A DNA stretch of 64,000 bases from Meandrina meandrites (GCA_963693305.1 OY855906.1:16732161-16796160), one strand, 5' to 3'. Counted from the first letter of the stretch, positions 1-11,308 are shown. The notes: generated by a model not told the origin, from the letters alone. A program made the numbers and translations.

Positions 1-333
1 ACTAGCCGAAGCGTCGTGCAAATTCTTTGTCGCAATCCTTCTTAAACGTTGCTTTTGAAATTTCTACTAACAGCAGTCATGTAGAAAGAATTTGTCCGGG
101 TTGAAATCTCCTTGGAATGAAGCTAAAACTCGAAGATTTGGTTGTAATTTTGACAATTTTAACAGAAGTTTGAATACTCTGTGCGCACCGCAGTTCAAAT
201 GCACTTCACTGGCTTCCCCAAGACGTTACGGGCTACCATTGGCTTTTCAAAATGCGCGCGAAACGGGCTGCAGCGTCTGCATCAACGAATGGAAAACAAT
301 AAAAAAGAAAATTAGTGGTCATATGATAAAATG

Positions 334-389
334 CTTATTGACTGAGTTAGGTCGGGCCGGACGGGAAAATATTTGGCTCTCGGTCAGGA

Positions 390-420
<31 letters not shown>

Positions 421-432
421 TCCTGACCTCGA

Positions 433-474
<42 letters not shown>
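334..474. repeat. Hairpin (foldback) element
   Basis: Two arms of about 60 bp are inverted copies of each other around a short GC-rich loop. The outer edges read CTTATTGACTGAG on the left and CTCAGTCAATAAG on the right, and the inner arms share GGACGGGAAAATATTTGGCTC-like sequence. Similarity may extend outward to about 316 and 495. No target-site duplication (TSD) is clear. It has the same design as the hairpin at 1491-1643, whose edges also carry TTATTGAC. The open frame across this region is a by-product of the palindrome. No gene is visible in 1-1490 outside the hairpin. Confidence 0.8.
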
Positions 475-480
<6 letters not shown>

Positions 481-1490
481 TTATTATATGACTAGCTCCG
501 TGAGCGGTCAAGATGAAGCGAATCTCGTGCTCTGATTGGCTACCCGAGAGGTCAAGATGGAGCCATCTTGACCGCTCGGGATCGCCCGCTGTGTTCCTGC
601 AAGCGAAACAACTTTTTAAACCGTCGCTAGTTGATCATGAAAAAGCTTTTCGTCATAAATTTTCGCTATGAAACTATTTTCCGAAATAACACAAAGATTT
701 CCTGTCTATTTCTAGCGAAAGGAAGTCCGACAACAAGGAAATAGGTCTTGAAGCGAATGAGAGCAAACAAATTAAATTACAAATGTTAAATAACGAGTTT
801 CGTGAATTTTACTCGCCGCAAAAACCGGCTAATACAAAAATTAAAACGCAAAGCGACTTCAAGACATGGTATTAGCTTTGTTTGGCGGAAAAGGGAGAGA
901 CTGAAGTCAGTGACATACCTGAAGAATAAATAAAGTACTCTGCAAACTTGTCGTTTGTGTAACATCTTCAAAAATGGAAGAAAGCAGACGGCACGGCGAA
1001 CCTAACATCTTTTCACCGAAGCCTCTAACGTTCACGTCGAGTAAGGGTTGGTCGAGCATGTAGAATGATGTAGAAAAGTTCAAGCTTTCCCCGTGAAGTG
1101 GTAAGTCCCAAACGCTTTCAACAGTCACAATTTCAATATTCAGCTCGTATGTCACGGCAGGTTTGCACCACTAAAGCGCCAGAAGCGAGCAAATACTCTG
1201 CAAAACGTCCAATAATCAAAAGCTGGCGGCCGGATGGAATGGACAGTCTTCTTTTAAGGCTTCAAACTCAACGTTGATTCGCAAATTTAAGCCATTTCAA
1301 TATCCTTTTTAGGGCTAAAGTGAGGTGAATTTCGCTGTTGTCGCATCGTTTTACTTCGTCTCGATTCATTCAAGAATTTGACAGTCAGTCATTAAACTTT
1401 TAACCAATGAAATGATTTAGCGTGCGCCATTGATTGTGCATGCAACTGGCTTTCTTTTCAGTGCTCGAAAAAAGTCACATAATAAATCCT

Positions 1491-1551
1491 TTATTGACCA
1501 AGCTTGTTCGGTCAAGATGGCAGGATATTGGCCTCGTTCTTTTTTTGCGTG

Positions 1552-1584
<33 letters not shown>

Positions 1585-1643
1585 CACGCAAAAAAAGAAC
1601 TCGGCCAATATCCCGCCATCTTGACCTCACGCTTGGTCAATAA
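1491..1643. repeat. Hairpin (foldback) element, second of the TTATTGAC type
   Basis: Arms of about 70 bp are nearly perfect inverted copies, beginning TTATTGACCAAGC and ending GCTTGGTCAATAA. The loop reads CTCGACTTCGTCTC, comparable to CTCGCTGCGCTC in the hairpin at 334-474. The arm sequences otherwise differ from that copy, so they are related by edges and loop rather than being recent duplicates. ORFs on both strands here are palindrome artefacts. Confidence 0.8.
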
Positions 1644-1653
1644 CCCATATATA

Positions 1654-1690
1654 GAGAGCTTAAAGGTCAAATGAACCAAAATTTCGAATT
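1654..1690 (+). repeat. Left copy of a long terminal-type inverted repeat
   Basis: The sequence GAGAGCTTAAAGGTCAAATG, followed by AACCAAAATTTCGA, is matched in inverted orientation at about 11277-11308 plus 11510-11519, with one or two mismatches. The right copy is split by a small MITE at 11309-11509. The pair could be the ends of one element that has since grown by insertion, or two independent ends. Confidence 0.6.
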
Positions 1691-1934
1691 TTCTTTTTTT
1701 TTTAGGCCAATTTGTTGATTAAGGACCAAATAAACATATTCCGAAGTTTCAAAGGAATTGGACTTTGCAAAACAGAGAAATTTCAAGTTGAAAAATGCTT
1801 AGTTTTGGCCTTCATAATCGTAGAGCGCTCGGGAAAATTGTCGGGAAATTTTCGGAACATAAAACTGTGACGTCAGTATTGGTGCAATGTGAAATTGCAG
1901 GAAATTCAAAGTCTTTTAGTGACGAAGCTCACAA

Positions 1935-2225
1935 GAATGGAACATCACGGTGTTTTGTGCAGCACTAAACTGCTTAAATTATTCTAAGTCGAAAGTAAGT
2001 ACGTTTAGGTTTCCAGCAAATTCAAAGCTCAGGAAACAATGGCTTTTGAAAATGAAAAGAAAAGAATTTCAGCCAGAAAAAAACTCTCGCATTTGTGCGG
2101 TTCATTTTACTACTTCAGAGAAAATCTGGCGATACGTAGGTTTCTGGGTTCTGATTTCAAGCCGCTAAGACTCCACCTCAAAGAGGATGCTGTGCCGCTC
2201 CCTTTTTTTTTTTTTGTTCGGAAAG
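1935..2225 (+). pseudogene. THAP zinc-finger domain fragment, frameshifted
   Basis: The first part translates as a THAP-type finger: a CAALNC start, then FRFPANSKLRKQW, then SRICAVHF, giving the C..C..C..H zinc ligands in the family's order and spacing. At about 2125-2150 the frame changes. The next frame continues with SDFKPLRLHLKEDAVPLPFF, which resembles the family's C-terminal AVPxLF signature. The domain is therefore complete in content but split by a frameshift, with no in-frame ATG near its start. THAP domains bind DNA and occur in P-element-type transposases and in host proteins. It lies about 250 bp inside the inverted repeat at 1654, which fits a transposase remnant. An intron-split real exon is less likely because no splice signals sit at the break. 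Confidence 0.6.
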
Positions 2226-2299
2226 AAATCACGGGGAAGAATGCCTTCCGAAGCACAAAGACCCCACTGTCCGTTCGGCTTTTGCTAAACGAAGGAAGT

Positions 2300-3760
2300 T
2301 AGAGGTATGCATTTTGCACCTTTGTTATTCTACCTAGAGCTTAGATAGAGTATTTGTTATGATTATTAGCACTTTTACTTTGTTAGTTTGGCTGGTCATA
2401 ATCAAGCATTAGAATTTGAGTTTGTTAGTTCAATATCCTCGCCAAATAATTTGCTTCCATGCACGGGCACGTGCTTTTTGACGCGTATAAAATTAAGCTT
2501 TAAATGTTGTATTTATGTTGGGTTTACAACCGTTAATTTCGATCCCTAAATAACATGTACCGGCTAAATAAATATGGACCAAAAAACAGCTAATACAAAC
2601 AGAACTCACAGTGTCCGCGGGGACAGTGTGTAAACGCTCAGTATTTATTTCAACACTGAATTTTCCTTCAGCTGAAAACGACACGAATTTATTCATTGAA
2701 AGTTTTACCCTGCGTGATGCTTTGCAGTTTCCAATTTGCATTGAGAAATACCCTTTCATTCAAGTTAAATTTTTGTGTACAAATTTATTTTTGTGTTTTG
2801 TGTGACTCTCGAGTACAGAAAAGAAACAGTGAATTCAATCTTACCTTTTGGCCACATCCTAGGATAACTTCGCGCTGCATACCGATCCTGGTTGCAAGCC
2901 GCACACGTCCTGATAAGAATTACGTGCAAATCCAAAAAAACTGCATTTAGATTGGGGTATATAACAAAACTGATTGTTCTATACCATGCAAGCTGAGCGG
3001 ACTGATGATTTTTATACGCCATCCAGTGTTTGAAAACCTCCTATATCGTACAATGCTTACAATTTTACTCAGTGCTTTGATAATTATTAATCTTTGAAAC
3101 TGGATTACAATGTAGTAAAAAAATATAACAACCATGTTTAAAAAAAAGCTTAGATTCTTTCAGAATTACTTGAATTACTTAGACTGACTCAAACTCTCAA
3201 ACTTTGCATTATTCGCTCTTTAACTCTTTTCCTGCTGGCAAAAAAAAACAGTGAAAATTGACCACATTTCTTTATTTTCTCAGCAGCGTTTTATAATTGT
3301 ATGGTAAACTATACCTCTTTAGAAAGGGTAGTAAATAAGCTTTTCAAAAAAATAAAAAAATTGCCATAAAAGCCCATAATATTTTAATTAATGGGCATAA
3401 ATTAGCATAAATTGTAGAAAGTCAGACACAAAATTTTGACAAAAAGCAAATTATTTGAAACTGGTTTGGGGTTATAAATGTGTACAGTTTGTGTAAATGT
3501 TCCTTATTATATTGGCAAGATATCCACCAAATTTGGCAGAATAAAAATGATACTGAAATTTTTAGAAATTTTTTGAATTGATGCGGATGCAATTTTTGTC
3601 TACACAACAATTTGCATAAATTACACTCATTAACTCTTCTGTTGCGCTAAAAACCCTTTTCCTCCAAAAAATATCGACCTTACAAACCTCAAATATAAAC
3701 CAAGACATTTATTTCAACGTATCAGCACGGTATCGAACGTAAAAGTCAACTATATACAGC
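2300..3760. other. AT-rich stretch with no recognised gene
   Basis: I read both strands for continuation of the ribokinase gene (second exon expected on the minus strand) and for transposase motifs, and found neither. ORFs here are short and compositionally plain. Confidence 0.5.
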
Positions 3761-3768
3761 ATTTCATC

Positions 3769-3880
3769 ACAGGTAGCCCAAGCTCGATATATGAGTAGCT
3801 TTCATGTTGACCTTTGCATTGTTACGTAATTCGAGCAATTTGCATATTTATAAGGGTTTGTATGGGGAAAGAAATAAAGC
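3769..3880 (+). repeat. Diverged partial copy of the 36.5-kb foldback arm
   Basis: ACAGGTAGCCCAAGCTCG followed about 80 bp later by ATAAGGGTTTGTATGGG matches, with substitutions, the arm of the foldback at 36507-36936 (ACAGGCAGCCCAAGCTC then ATAAGGCTTTGTATGGG). Only one arm is recognisable here. Confidence 0.5.
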
Positions 3881-4234
3881 CGAAAAGAACGAAAAATTAA
3901 CCGTTGAATTACGATAAAAACTGCTCACCTGAACTCTTGCGTTACTTTTTTTGTGTGCTGTGTGGTTTTTTAACCGATTTGGTGCGATTTAGTTCCAGGC
4001 GGCTCTGGAAACAAAAATGGAACAGGGTATTGATTTCATTTGGAACAATTATAAGATAAGTTCACCCTCTGTACAATCCCCCTGCTCGGCTTTGGCTGGG
4101 GGTGGACCCATGGGAAATACACGTATGTGTACATTGAATGATTGATGCAGTGGTTATGGTGGGGGTGGGGGTATTTCCTAAATTTCCAGAGTAAATTGAA
4201 CTCAAGGATGAAACTAAGTCCAACAACACCTTAC

Positions 4235-4538
4235 CTATGCTAGTGATACCTGTCTCTGCTTTATCAGTTACCGAAATAAAATCGGTGTTTACACCGAACT
4301 TCTCAAAATTCTGTATCGTGTCCTTCCCAAATTGATCGTTGCCAATTTTGGTGACCATAGCTGTTTTTGCTCCAAGCTTCTGGGCCATCACACACTGATT
4401 TGCCGCTTTTCCACCAAAGTCTAACTGAAATTTTGTTCCCTTGACTGTCTCATAAAATTTTGGAAAATGAGGAACATAACTTATCATGTCCACAAAGTAC
4501 GAGCCGATGACAACAACATCGAACCTGCTGTCCGCCAT
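4235..4538 (-). CDS. RBKS: Ribokinase-like sugar kinase (PfkB family), first coding exon
   Basis: The frame starts at the ATG at 4538 and runs 101 codons plus one base to a consensus donor (GTAAGG) at 4234. It encodes the N-terminal part of a PfkB carbohydrate kinase: a VVVIGS strand, D-x-x-S-Y-V-P, then FGGKAANQCVMAQKLGA (about residues 46-62), the sugar-binding GGKxAN signature shared with vertebrate ribokinase, then VTKIGNDQFG. Ribokinase phosphorylates D-ribose to ribose-5-phosphate in the cytosol. About one third of the usual roughly 310-residue protein is here. The next exon should lie to the left on this strand, but none is recognisable in 1-4060, so it is either beyond the window or absent. 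A 4.2-kb element sits directly against the start codon and separates it from its former upstream sequence at 8784 onward. Confidence 0.85.
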
Positions 4539-5075
4539 GTTAGCTCCTAGCCTCCCACGCAGTCGTTTTTAGGGGAGATCGGATTGCACTCGCTCCCCAC
4601 AAACGCCTGCTCAACCGAGAGCAACATTCCTTTCCCATTGTTTGATTTGCCAGACAACCAAACCAATTAGCACTGACACATTGTCTGTGATGACCAATCA
4701 AAATGATTTTATCAAATTTCCCGCGACTTCGATCCGCAAGTAAATATTTCACATCAGATCACGATAGCTAAAACACCGGTAAAAAAAATTATTGAATGGA
4801 ATTCAAATGCTTTTTATACAACGCTTTGAATCGGTCATCTGCTGAAAGGGTTAAATTTTTGCGAAAAGTGCAGTTAATTCATCTAATTCGCCTGATCGAA
4901 TGGCAATCATTGACATCAACAAATATCACTGGATGCAACTCAAAAAGCTAGAAGACACTTCAGCGACTTGAAAAAGAAAAGGAGCGGAGTTTTTATAACT
5001 GCTAATTTCGCATTAAAATTCACTTGTAGATATAATACTTTTTTAGCCACAAATTATCTCTATATTAAAATCCAA

Positions 5076-5920
5076 TTTTCGCCGTTAATTAACGGCGAAA
5101 ATTGGAGTAGTATAAAAAAAAGACTCCAATTCTCGCCGTTAATTAACGGCTAAATAACGAATATAATACAATAAAGAATCCAATTTTCGCCATTAGGTAA
5201 CGGCTAAATAAGGAATATAATACAATAAAGAATCCAATTTTCGCCATTAGGTAACGGCTAAATAAGGAATATAATACAATAAAGAATCCAATTTTCGCCA
5301 TTAGGTAACGGCTAAATAAGGAATATAATACAATAAAGAATCCAATTTTCGCCATTAGGTAACGGCTAAGTAAGGAATATAATACAATAAAGAATCCAAT
5401 TTTCGCCATTAGGTAACGGCTAAATAAGGAATATAATACAATAAAGAATCCAATTTTCGCCATTAGGTAACGGCTAAAAAAGGAATAACAAATAACAAAA
5501 ACTCCAATTTTCGCCGAAAATAAACGGCTAAATAAGGAATCGTATACAATTAGGAATCCAATTTTCGCCGTTAATTAACGGCTAAAAAAGGAATAAAAAA
5601 TAAGAAAGACTTCAATTGTCGCCGTTAATAAACGGCTAAAAAAGAAATAGATTATATAAAAGACTCCAGTTTTCGCCGTTAATTAACGGCTAAATAAAGA
5701 ATAAAATATACAAAAGACTCCAATTTTAGCCATTAATTAACGGCTAAAAAAGGAATAAAATATAAAAAAGACTCCAATTTTCGGCGTTAATTATCGGCTA
5801 AATAGGGGAAAAGTATATGAAAAAGACTCCGATTTCGGCCATTAATTAACGGCTAAATGCGGGAACAGTATGTTAGAAAGACTCCGATTTTCGCCATTAA
5901 TTAACAGCTAAATGCGGGGT
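5076..5920 (+). repeat. Left palindromic tandem array, about 54-bp period
   Basis: About 16 units repeat at roughly 54 bp. Six units at about 5165-5475 are almost identical, and those on either side are diverged. Each unit carries a short hairpin: TTTTCGCC, a 10-bp core such as GTTAATTAAC or ATTAGGTAAC, then GGCTAA. The outermost unit (5076-5104) is instead a full palindrome with CGCC and GGCG on its two sides. The long minus-strand ORF here arises because 54 is divisible by three, and is not a protein gene. Confidence 0.9.
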
Positions 5921-6684
5921 CAGTGTATAATACCCTTCTCGACCGGGCTATTTGAATCGCTCCAACTTTGAGGTTTTTCAAATTTTCAATTTTCCTTTCT
6001 TAAACTATTTTTTTACGTTCTCACAGTAACTTTTACTTTTAAAAATATTGTATTGTTTTGATTACCTCTGAGCATCTTTAATTGTTTTCAGACGTTTCAG
6101 AAAAATCATGATAAAATTTTCCGAGTAAAATGAGGAATATAAAATCAAATTAACGCCAATTTGAATTCGAGCTGAGCGAGATACCATCATATAAGAAAAA
6201 TAAACAATACAAGCCCTTTATTTAACAATTTTTTGACAAATGTTTTCAAAATTATGTTGTGAAACCTACCCCCATTTTAGAAGACGCATTTTGTGACGTC
6301 ACAGACAAAGTGGTGCCACGTGGCACTAATAAACACTTTCATATGATCCTATTCGATATGTTTGAGGTTTAATACCTAGAGAATGGTATTCGTTTCCAAT
6401 CCTGAAAATTTGAGAACTTTTGGTTGAAATCTAAGAAAGATATCGTGCTTGAGATATTCGTGATTTGGCTGTTTGTGCTATTCAGCTATTCGAATGCTCT
6501 TTTGCTCGCTCCCCCTTCAACAAGGGATTTGAACAAGCCAATCTTCAAAAGTTCGACTGCTCGAGGGTTTCCCTGGGCAGGGAAGGGGGTGGGGGGGGGG
6601 GGGGGTGGGATGTTGAAGTTTCGAGTTTCGAATTGATCGGCGCATTACTTAAGGGCGAAAATTGCATGCACCGTTATATTCAAA

Positions 6685-7594
6685 TTGGATTTTTAGCCGT
6701 GAACTAACGGCGAAAAGAGGACACACTAAAAACTACTGATACGAATTTTAGCCGTTACTTAACGGTGAAAAGAGGACACACAGGTCTTTATTGATCCTAT
6801 TTTTAGCCGTTACTTAACGGCGAAAAGATGACGGGCTAAAATATACCGAGCCGATTTTAGCCGTTACTTAACGGCGAAGAAAGGACACACTAAAATATAC
6901 CGACTCGATTTTAGCCGTTACTTAACGGCGAAATGAGGACAAACACATATTTATAGATCCGATTTTTAGCCGTTACCTAACGGCGAAAAGAGGTCAAAGC
7001 TAAAAAAATATATCGACCTGATTTTAGCCGTTAGTTAACGGCGAAAATTGTACACTATCATATATTCTGATCCGATTTTTAGCCGTTACTTCACGGCGAA
7101 AAGAGGACATAATAAAAAAATACCAATCCGATTTTAGCCGTTAGTTAACGGCGAAAATTGTACACTATCATATATTCTGATCCGATTTTTAGCCGTTACT
7201 TCACGGCGAAAAGAGGACATAATAAAAAAATACCAATCCGATTTTAGCCGTTACTTAACGGCGAAGAAAGGACACTATAATATACAGACTCGATTTTAGC
7301 CGTTACTTAACGGCGATAAGTGTACACCCTTTTTTAGTGATCCGATTTTTAGCCGTTACTTAACGGCAAAAAGATGACACTCCATAATATTGTGACCGGA
7401 TTTTAGCCGTTACTTAACGGCGATAAGTGTACACCCTTATTTTTTTACTGATCCAATTTTTAGCCGTTACTTAACAGCAAAAAGATGACACTGTATAATA
7501 TTCTGACCGGATTTTAGCCGTTACTTAACGGCGAAAAGAGGACAGACCAAAATATACTGATCCGATTTTCGCCGTTAATTAACGGCGAAAATTT
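6685..7594 (-). repeat. Right palindromic tandem array, mirror image of the left
   Basis: About 17 units at roughly 54-57 bp carry TTTTAGCC, a core such as GTTACTTAAC, then GGCGAAAAG. This is the reverse complement of the left-array unit, so in both arrays the CGCC/GGCG half faces outward and the AGCC/GGCT half faces the centre. The last unit (7566-7594) is a full CGCC...GGCG palindrome, matching the outermost left unit. One block of about 110 bp is exactly duplicated (about 7021-7130 and 7132-7240), evidence of recent array turnover. Confidence 0.9.
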
Positions 7595-8783
7595 GAGCAG
7601 TAAAAATTATGAAATAATAATTTTCTACAGGTAAAATTAATGGCTAAAAAATAATTTTATATATAGAGAAAGTTAATAACGAAATTTTGCAATATATCAA
7701 CACCCGAAAAGGAGAGTTTCGGAAGCATCAAAGAGGAGATATATGGTATTTACAAGTCAATAAATCGAGAGACAAAACGGCAAAGAACCGATTAAGTTGA
7801 CAAAAGCGTAGAACTTGGAAATAGCGACGACCACAATAACAAATCAACTGCGTGCGGTGAATTATACTGATTTTGCATTCGGTCTGAAAAGTCTAAAATA
7901 TAAAAGCCGAGTTTTGATTCAAAGGGTAGCTTTTCGTGCTTTTCTGAGCTACCATCATTTATAGTACCTAGGACGGTCTTTTGATTTTTGGGCAGCGAAA
8001 AACAAATTAGGAAGACGTTGGAAGCGGTAGTTCCGCGCAAACGACTTCGCTTTTGTGAAACGGAGAAACCGAATTTATTTGCTCCTTTCGCGCTAAAATA
8101 CAATTCATGGCCTCTCCAAAGAAGTAGCTTACCTTAAAGCTCACATCCTTTTCGATAAACATTCGAAACGTTCGCGTCCGAAAAAAATGTTTCCGGTTCA
8201 CTGTTCAGTATAGCCTGCGAACGCAGGCATATTTCCGGCTGTCGCTAGTCAAACACAACCGAATGTGCTGCTTTTCCCAGTACTTTTTCCGCCTCTACTT
8301 TCTTAAAATCGCTCAGACTTACTACAGATAAACCAATACTTGACAAAGACTTGACTTGTTCCCTCATCAAATTTACAAGAGGAGAAAACGCACAACGCGA
8401 TCCAAAGAATCGGTGAGACCGTCGACGAACCTTGAAGGCAAAGCTTGACAAACATGCACAAGCGATTTACTCCTATTAACGAAAACATTGCTTTTCTTTT
8501 CCCGTTTGCAAATTCTGAAATTGTGTATCGGAAATGAATTTAGTGATAAATCCTAAACTTGTGAGTTTATAGCTCTGTCGAAACCATGCGTACACATGTT
8601 GTTTTGATCTCGCCCCGCGAACAGCGTCGTGCGGTCAAGGTCAACCTACCAGATATTGGTAGGTAAAATTTGATTGGCTTAGCGGCGGAAAGGAATGTTG
8701 CTCTCGGTTGAGCAGGCGTTTGTGGGGAGCGAGTGCAATCCGATCTCCCCTAAAAACGACTGCGTGGGAGGCTAGTTAGCTCC

Positions 8784-9560
8784 AAGCTAGCTAGACTTGC
8801 TCCAAGTCGCTCGTTTGATGCGCAAGAGACCGCTAGATACGGATACAGTGGGCGCACGCGGTCTTGAAAAACAAAATGGCGGCGAATCGCGGAACAAGCG
8901 ACTTGTCTCACCTGCAGCGCGCCAATTCTGAAATATGGCGTCACCGGTGGAAAAATCCATCGGTGACGCCATCCAACTAATTTTTATGGCTATCAATCAA
9001 AGTAACTGAGCGAACTGAGCGCGCGCGCTCTGCTTGCGAGACGCGATTGCTTTTTTGCCGGTTTGCTACTTCAGCAGACTTGTCACTTTAGTCCAGATAA
9101 AAAAATAGGAAAAGATTCTCGATACACCTATTTTAAGGCCGACGTCGATATGTATTCCATGAATGCAGCTCTAACTTATGAGCTCGGGTGAGAGAATAAG
9201 TTTTCTCAAAGCGGATGACATCGCAGTTTTAACACACGCCACGGCGCGCGCAAAATTGCACACGGCACACGAAACTGACGCCAATACGATAAAAGAAACC
9301 AATTCAGTGCACACGAAATGATGCCATTTTTTGTGGCAAAAAAACGTCAGCCAGAATTGGTTTCCTGCAAGTGACACAAGTCGCTCGTTCCGAGCCATAT
9401 CTCGATTTTGTGCGCTACACACGGGCCAAATTCAGCGCGGTCTCTCTCGCGCGATTTCAAAGCGATTTTACTCAAGTAACTGCGGTCTGTCGCGCGTAAT
9501 TTCAAAGCGATCTTATTCAAGGAAACATATTGGCCCAAAGATAAAAAAACGAGCGACTTG
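8784..9560. other. Probable original upstream region of the ribokinase gene
   Basis: If the element at 4548-8774 and one TSD copy are discounted, this sequence would be continuous with the ribokinase ATG at 4538. It is more GC-rich than its surroundings, with many CG dinucleotides and several GCGCGC and CGCGCGC tracts, as expected for a housekeeping promoter or 5' untranslated region. I see no TATA box or defined start site. The short ORFs on both strands are not convincing. Confidence 0.35.
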
Positions 9561-9576
9561 GGGCAAGTCTACAGGC

Positions 9577-10804
9577 TAGCCTGCGTAGCAAGCATTCCCG
9601 TGCGAACGAAGTGCTATGTGTCGCGCGAGTAAAGATTCTGGTCGCGCGAAAATTGGGGCGAGAGCAAAAAAGGAAAAGGAGCAGGGAGGGGGTGGGGCAG
9701 CGAGGGAACGCTTGCAAACAAACCCCACGATTCTGAAAAACCCGTTCGCCCACGAACGGGGCTTCTGATTGGTGCGGCGCGGTCATGCTGATTGATAAGT
9801 GTATCGAATTCACCTGATTGATTTGAACCAGGGCGCGAAATAATATTCGAGCGTGACTCGGGCGACAAGGACAGAATCGTTCTAGCTTCGATAAACTAGA
9901 TCTGAGCTCAGCGGAATTCGCTTGTTTCTCTGAAGATGGTCCAACGTAGGGTATTATATGCCATCAATTTGTGTATTGATTGTGCCTGTCTGATGGATTT
10001 GGCAAAAGCTTTTAACATTCTTCAGCTCAGTTGTGCGGGTGCGAAGGAAAACGGCAAGGAGGAACAGGTTTTGCCAGCATTATTTGGCAACTTCAACTTA
10101 CATTTCCGAGTCGTTTTACTTATTCTGACGTGAAAGAAGTCGGCGGCGACTCATCCTTTGTTTTGCAAAATTTAACGCCAGCCAATTTGCTCACGCTGAC
10201 AGTTTTCAAAACAACCGCTTCCAGTGCGGACGCTAAACAGTTTTAAATAAATTTTCGCCCGTAGGACAATATAATACCGTTAAACTGCTAAACTGTAGAA
10301 GTTCAACCTCACGAAAACCCGCTCTTTAAGCCGAACATTCTACAATTATTTAAAAGCTCCGGACAAACTGTAGAGTGCTTTTGTGATTTCCCTTTGCGAG
10401 TTTCCGGCCGATTGAAATGTGAGCGGTCTTGTTTAGCACGCAAAAAATTGTTCGGTTTTAAACTTAAATTAAGCTTACAGTTAAAGTGTTGACACCGTCA
10501 CTTTCGCTAGATGGAAAGCGCTTCTTTTATTCCCCGAAAATTTGAAGTATTTTGGCTTTTAAAAAGGCAAAATGATGCTGTTGTGTGACTCGCTGAAAAA
10601 TAGCGCCATTGACAAGTTGTCAATCTATGAATGAACTCACCCGTGAAGAAATCGGTGGGCGTTTCTCAGAATCGTGGGGTTTGCTTGCAAGCGTTCCCTC
10701 GCTGCCCCACCCCCTCCCTGCTCCTTTTCCTTTTTTGCTCTCGCCCCAATTTTCGCGCGACACATAGCACTTCGTTCGCACGGGAACGCTTGCGACGCAG
10801 GCTA
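9577..10804. mobile_element. Segment bounded by about 160-bp inverted repeats
   Basis: The left end (TAGCCTGCGTAGCAAGC, 9577) and right end (GCTTGCGACGCAGGCTA, ending 10804) are inverted copies. They continue through GTGCGAACGAAGTGCTATG, a CG-rich block and AACCCCACGATTCTGA to about 9745 and 10648. The left copy has about 20 extra bases near 9630. No TSD is clear. No transposase is visible inside; a 65-codon ORF at 9936 has no recognised domain. Confidence 0.6.
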
Positions 10805-11308
10805 TCGCTACCGACGCCATGTTGAATTTGAAAATTGAGTTGGCATATTCGTCATGTATGCCACATTGAAGTGTTTCAGCTGAATTTTGCGAAGGGACTG
10901 GGTAATTCTCTTGTCACGCTTTCTGCCAAATTTCGTAGCGATCTGACAAAACGCAATTTTTTTTTTAATTTTTTTCGCTATCGTGCCTGAGTGCACGAAA
11001 TTTAAAAAGGACCAGCAGGAAATGAGTTAAACGACGATCGTCTCTTCGATCGCAAAGCCGTGAAATAAAACTATTACGTCACAAAATTCAAAGCTCGATC
11101 CATTCCTTCCATTTCAGTGCGCGGTCATTTTGGAAACGTCTTCGCGAAGTCTTCGGAAATGTTCGTAGTTTTTGCTATAGTTCGCGCTTTAAGGCTCAGA
11201 AAGCAAAATTTCTTCTTAAGTTTAGTTAATAATGAGTTCTTCTAGCGTTTGGTTGCTTTAAAATCGCTAAAGAAAGAATGTCGAAAGTTTGGTTCATTTG
11301 ACCTTTAA

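Larger units (their letters stand above)
4548..8774. mobile_element. 4.2-kb TIR element with 9-bp TSD, Mutator-like by TSD length
   Basis: The ends are inverted copies of about 85 bp, from TAGCCTCCCACGCAGTCG at 4548 to CGACTGCGTGGGAGGCTA at 8774, nearly identical through GCAACATTCCTTTCC. The 9 bp GTTAGCTCC is present at 4539-4547 and again at 8775-8783, a perfect TSD. Nine base pairs is typical of Mutator-like elements, but no transposase is encoded, so the class is inferred from the TSD alone. The interior holds two mirror-image arrays (5076-5920 and 6685-7594), a poly-G run at about 6589-6607, and non-array sequence at 4640-5070, 5940-6680 and 7600-8690. A small palindrome (GCCTGCGAACGCAGGC) lies near 8213. 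Confidence 0.8.

Noticed and set aside
2990..3050. Hammerhead ribozyme (CTGATGA and GAAA motifs near a Penelope context)
   Set aside because: I looked for hammerhead cores because Penelope-like elements often carry them. The CTGATGA sites here, at 24878 and at 38896 lack a stem between the two motifs.
5143..5463. 106-codon minus-strand ORF of 18-residue repeats
   Set aside because: It is the translation of the 54-bp palindromic array; 54 is divisible by three, so the frame stays open without selection.
5076..7594. CRISPR-like array
   Set aside because: Units are regularly spaced and palindromic, but the spacers are themselves repeated, the sequence is eukaryotic and no cas genes are present.
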